Source: Oscillospiraceae bacterium (GTDB lineage: Bacteria > Bacillota > Clostridia > Oscillospirales > Acutalibacteraceae). Taken from it: a DNA stretch of 6,505 bases. The DNA is taken from the NCBI GenBank assembly GCA_029004655.1, contig JAQVYP010000100.1, forward strand, positions 1 through 6,505, read 5' to 3'. Below the pieces are notes generated by a model that saw nothing but the letters and a program-made list of their open reading frames with translations, made no database searches and had not been told where the DNA came from. This document shows, in pieces, positions 5,207 through 6,505 of the stretch (position 1 is the stretch's first letter; each line of letters begins with the position of its first letter). A program made the position numbers and the translations under genes.

Positions 5207-6415
5207 ATGTCACTTATTGTTAAGAAGTTTGGCGGAAGCTCTGTCGCAAACGCAGAGCGTGTCTTTAATGTAGCCAATATTATTATAGAAGACTACAAAA
5301 AAGGCAACAATGTGATCGTAGTTGTTTCAGCTCAGGGAGACACCACCGATGATTTGATTGCAAAAGCGAAAGAAATCAATCCTGACGGTGTATCTAAGCG
5401 CGAAATGGATATGCTGCTTTCAGCAGGCGAGCAAATATCTATATCTTTGCTTGCAATGGCAATAGAAAAGCTTGGTTACCCAGTTGTCTCGTTGCTTGGC
5501 TGGCAGGCAGGATTCGTTACCGATTCAAAGTACTCTATGGCACGTATTAAGCGTATTAATCCCGAACGATTACTTGCAGAAATTGAGAAAAAGCACATTG
5601 TAATTGTTGCTGGATTCCAAGGATTAAATAGATATGATGATGTAACTACACTTGGACGTGGCGGTTCTGATACCAGTGCCGTTGCAATTGCGGCATCGGT
5701 TAAGGCTGATGTATGTCAGATTTATACAGATGTTGACGGTGTATACACTGCCGATCCCCGTTTGGTTAAAAAAGCAAAGAAAATGAGCGAAATCACATAT
5801 GACGAAATGCTTGAGCTTGCAACGCTTGGTGCACAGATTCTCAATAATCGTTCAGTTGAAATGGCTAAAAAATACAATGTTGAGCTTGAGGTTCTTTCAA
5901 GCCTTCAGAATAAACCCGGCACAATAGTTAAGGAGGTAGTTAATGTGGAAAAAATGCTAATAAAAGGAATCGCTAGTGATAATAATGTTTCTCGTGTTTC
6001 AATAATCGGTTTGGAGGACACTCCAGGAATTGCTTTTAAAGTATTTAATCAACTTGGAAAAAGAAATGTGAATATAGATATTATCCTTCAATCTATCGGT
6101 CGTGACAAAACAAAAGATATCACATTTACTGTTCAAAAAGATCAACGCAAAGAAACTGTTGAAGCAATTGAAGCCATGAAACAGTCGCTTAAATTTCAGG
6201 ATGTTGTTTTCGATGATAGCGTTTCAAAAGTTTCAATCGTTGGTGCAGGAATGGAAACTCACCCTGGCGTTGCTTCCAAGATGTTCGAAGCTTTATTTGA
6301 TGCCGGAGTTAACATTCAAATGATTTCAACCAGCGAAATTAAAATTTCAGTTCTTATTGACGCTGCTCAGAGCGAGCGTGCTGTAAATGCAATTCACGAC
6401 AAATTTGTTGACTAA
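5207..6415 (+). CDS. lysC: Aspartokinase (aspartate kinase)
   Basis: This enzyme phosphorylates aspartate to aspartyl phosphate, the entry step to lysine, threonine and methionine. The 402 residues fit the monofunctional Gram-positive form. The kinase domain (about 1-240) has KFGGSSV (7-13), SAQGDTTDDL (41-50), TLGRGGSDTSA (148-158), the nucleotide-binding YTDVDGVYTADPR (173-185), and LGAQILNNRSVEMA (207-220). Two ACT domains follow at about 262-335 and 341-402; they bind the end-product amino acids in this family. The ATG at 5207 is chosen because GCGGAGGT lies 7 nt upstream. An earlier in-frame start at 5132 would overlap thrB and adds a non-conserved cysteine-rich tail. Which amino acid (lysine, threonine or both) inhibits it cannot be read here. 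An internal start near 5945 probably makes a second, ACT-only product. Confidence 0.96.
   Translation: MSLIVKKFGGSSVANAERVFNVANIIIEDYKKGNNVIVVVSAQGDTTDDLIAKAKEINPDGVSKREMDMLLSAGEQISISLLAMAIEKLGYPVVSLLGWQAGFVTDSKYSMARIKRINPERLLAEIEKKHIVIVAGFQGLNRYDDVTTLGRGGSDTSAVAIAASVKADVCQIYTDVDGVYTADPRLVKKAKKMSEITYDEMLELATLGAQILNNRSVEMAKKYNVELEVLSSLQNKPGTIVKEVVNVEKMLIKGIASDNNVSRVSIIGLEDTPGIAFKVFNQLGKRNVNIDIILQSIGRDKTKDITFTVQKDQRKETVEAIEAMKQSLKFQDVVFDDSVSKVSIVGAGMETHPGVASKMFEALFDAGVNIQMISTSEIKISVLIDAAQSERAVNAIHDKFVD
5931..5956 (+). promoter_or_regulatory. Internal ribosome binding site and start for an aspartokinase beta subunit
   Basis: Inside lysC, AAGGAGGT (5930-5937) is a perfect Shine-Dalgarno sequence. 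It is followed 8 nt after AGGAGG by an in-frame GTG (5945-5947, codon 247) and then by an in-frame ATG (5954-5956, codon 250). Starting there would give a protein of 156 or 153 residues holding both ACT domains and no kinase domain. Bacillus subtilis aspartokinase II is known to make such a beta subunit from an internal in-frame start at nearly the same residue. A competing out-of-frame ATG at 5943 would yield only five residues. Confidence 0.6.
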
Positions 6416-6447
6416 TTTACACAATATTGTATTCTACACATTATAGA

Positions 6448-6495
6448 AAACGGTCCACAAGGTTTATGACTTTGTGGACCGTTTATTATTTTATT
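6448..6495 (+). terminator. Intrinsic terminator after lysC
   Basis: A 15-bp stem with one G-U pair joins AAACGGTCCACAAGG (6448-6462) to CTTTGTGGACCGTTT (6470-6484), with a 7-nt loop TTTATGA. The T-rich tract TTATTATTTTATT follows. It lies 32 nt after the lysC stop and ends the operon. The A-run before the stem means it may also work for a gene coming from the right. Confidence 0.9.
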
Positions 6496-6505
6496 AGACT
6501 TTTAA

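Overview
The window looks like chromosomal DNA from a low-GC Gram-positive bacterium of the class Clostridia. The evidence is its AT-rich intergenic DNA, strong AGGAGG-type ribosome binding sites, TTG and GTG starts, a YtvI-like membrane protein, a DUF3343 (Se/S carrier-like) gene, and a gene order of HTH-ACT protein, hom, thrB and lysC. The family (possibly Oscillospiraceae/Ruminococcaceae-like) is only a guess.

Layout. On the minus strand at the left edge lies a two-gene unit: a DUF3343 small protein (616-840), then a class V aminotransferase/cysteine desulfurase-like enzyme (1-619) that runs out of the window. The two overlap by 4 nt, and both appear to use TTG starts. Next is a 300-nt gap (841-1140), half of it filled by a long imperfect palindrome (repeat copy A, about 864-1017). 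A minus-strand AI-2E/YtvI-type membrane protein follows (1141-2217). An AT-rich divergent promoter region (2218-2447) separates it from a plus-strand amino acid operon. That operon holds an HTH-ACT regulator-like protein (2448-2888), homoserine dehydrogenase (3041-4276), homoserine kinase (4296-5192) and aspartokinase (5207-6415), and it ends at a strong intrinsic terminator (6448-6495).

How the genes work together. Aspartokinase phosphorylates aspartate, the first step of the aspartate family pathway. Homoserine dehydrogenase reduces aspartate semialdehyde to homoserine, and homoserine kinase makes O-phosphohomoserine, the substrate of threonine synthase. Aspartate-semialdehyde dehydrogenase and threonine synthase are not in the window. 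The HTH-ACT gene at the head has a good sigma-A type promoter and may be the sensor or regulator. No lysine riboswitch or T-box leader was found.

The least ordinary features are two. First, two copies of a palindromic, MITE-like intergenic element (copy A, and copy B at 2886-3013) each sit about 10 nt from the ribosome binding site of a gene. They differ in length by exactly 27 nt, and both keep the same short, arginine-rich open frame. Second, a perfect internal ribosome binding site inside lysC probably gives a separate ACT-only regulatory subunit. I see no CRISPR array, tRNA, rRNA, phage gene or defence system.
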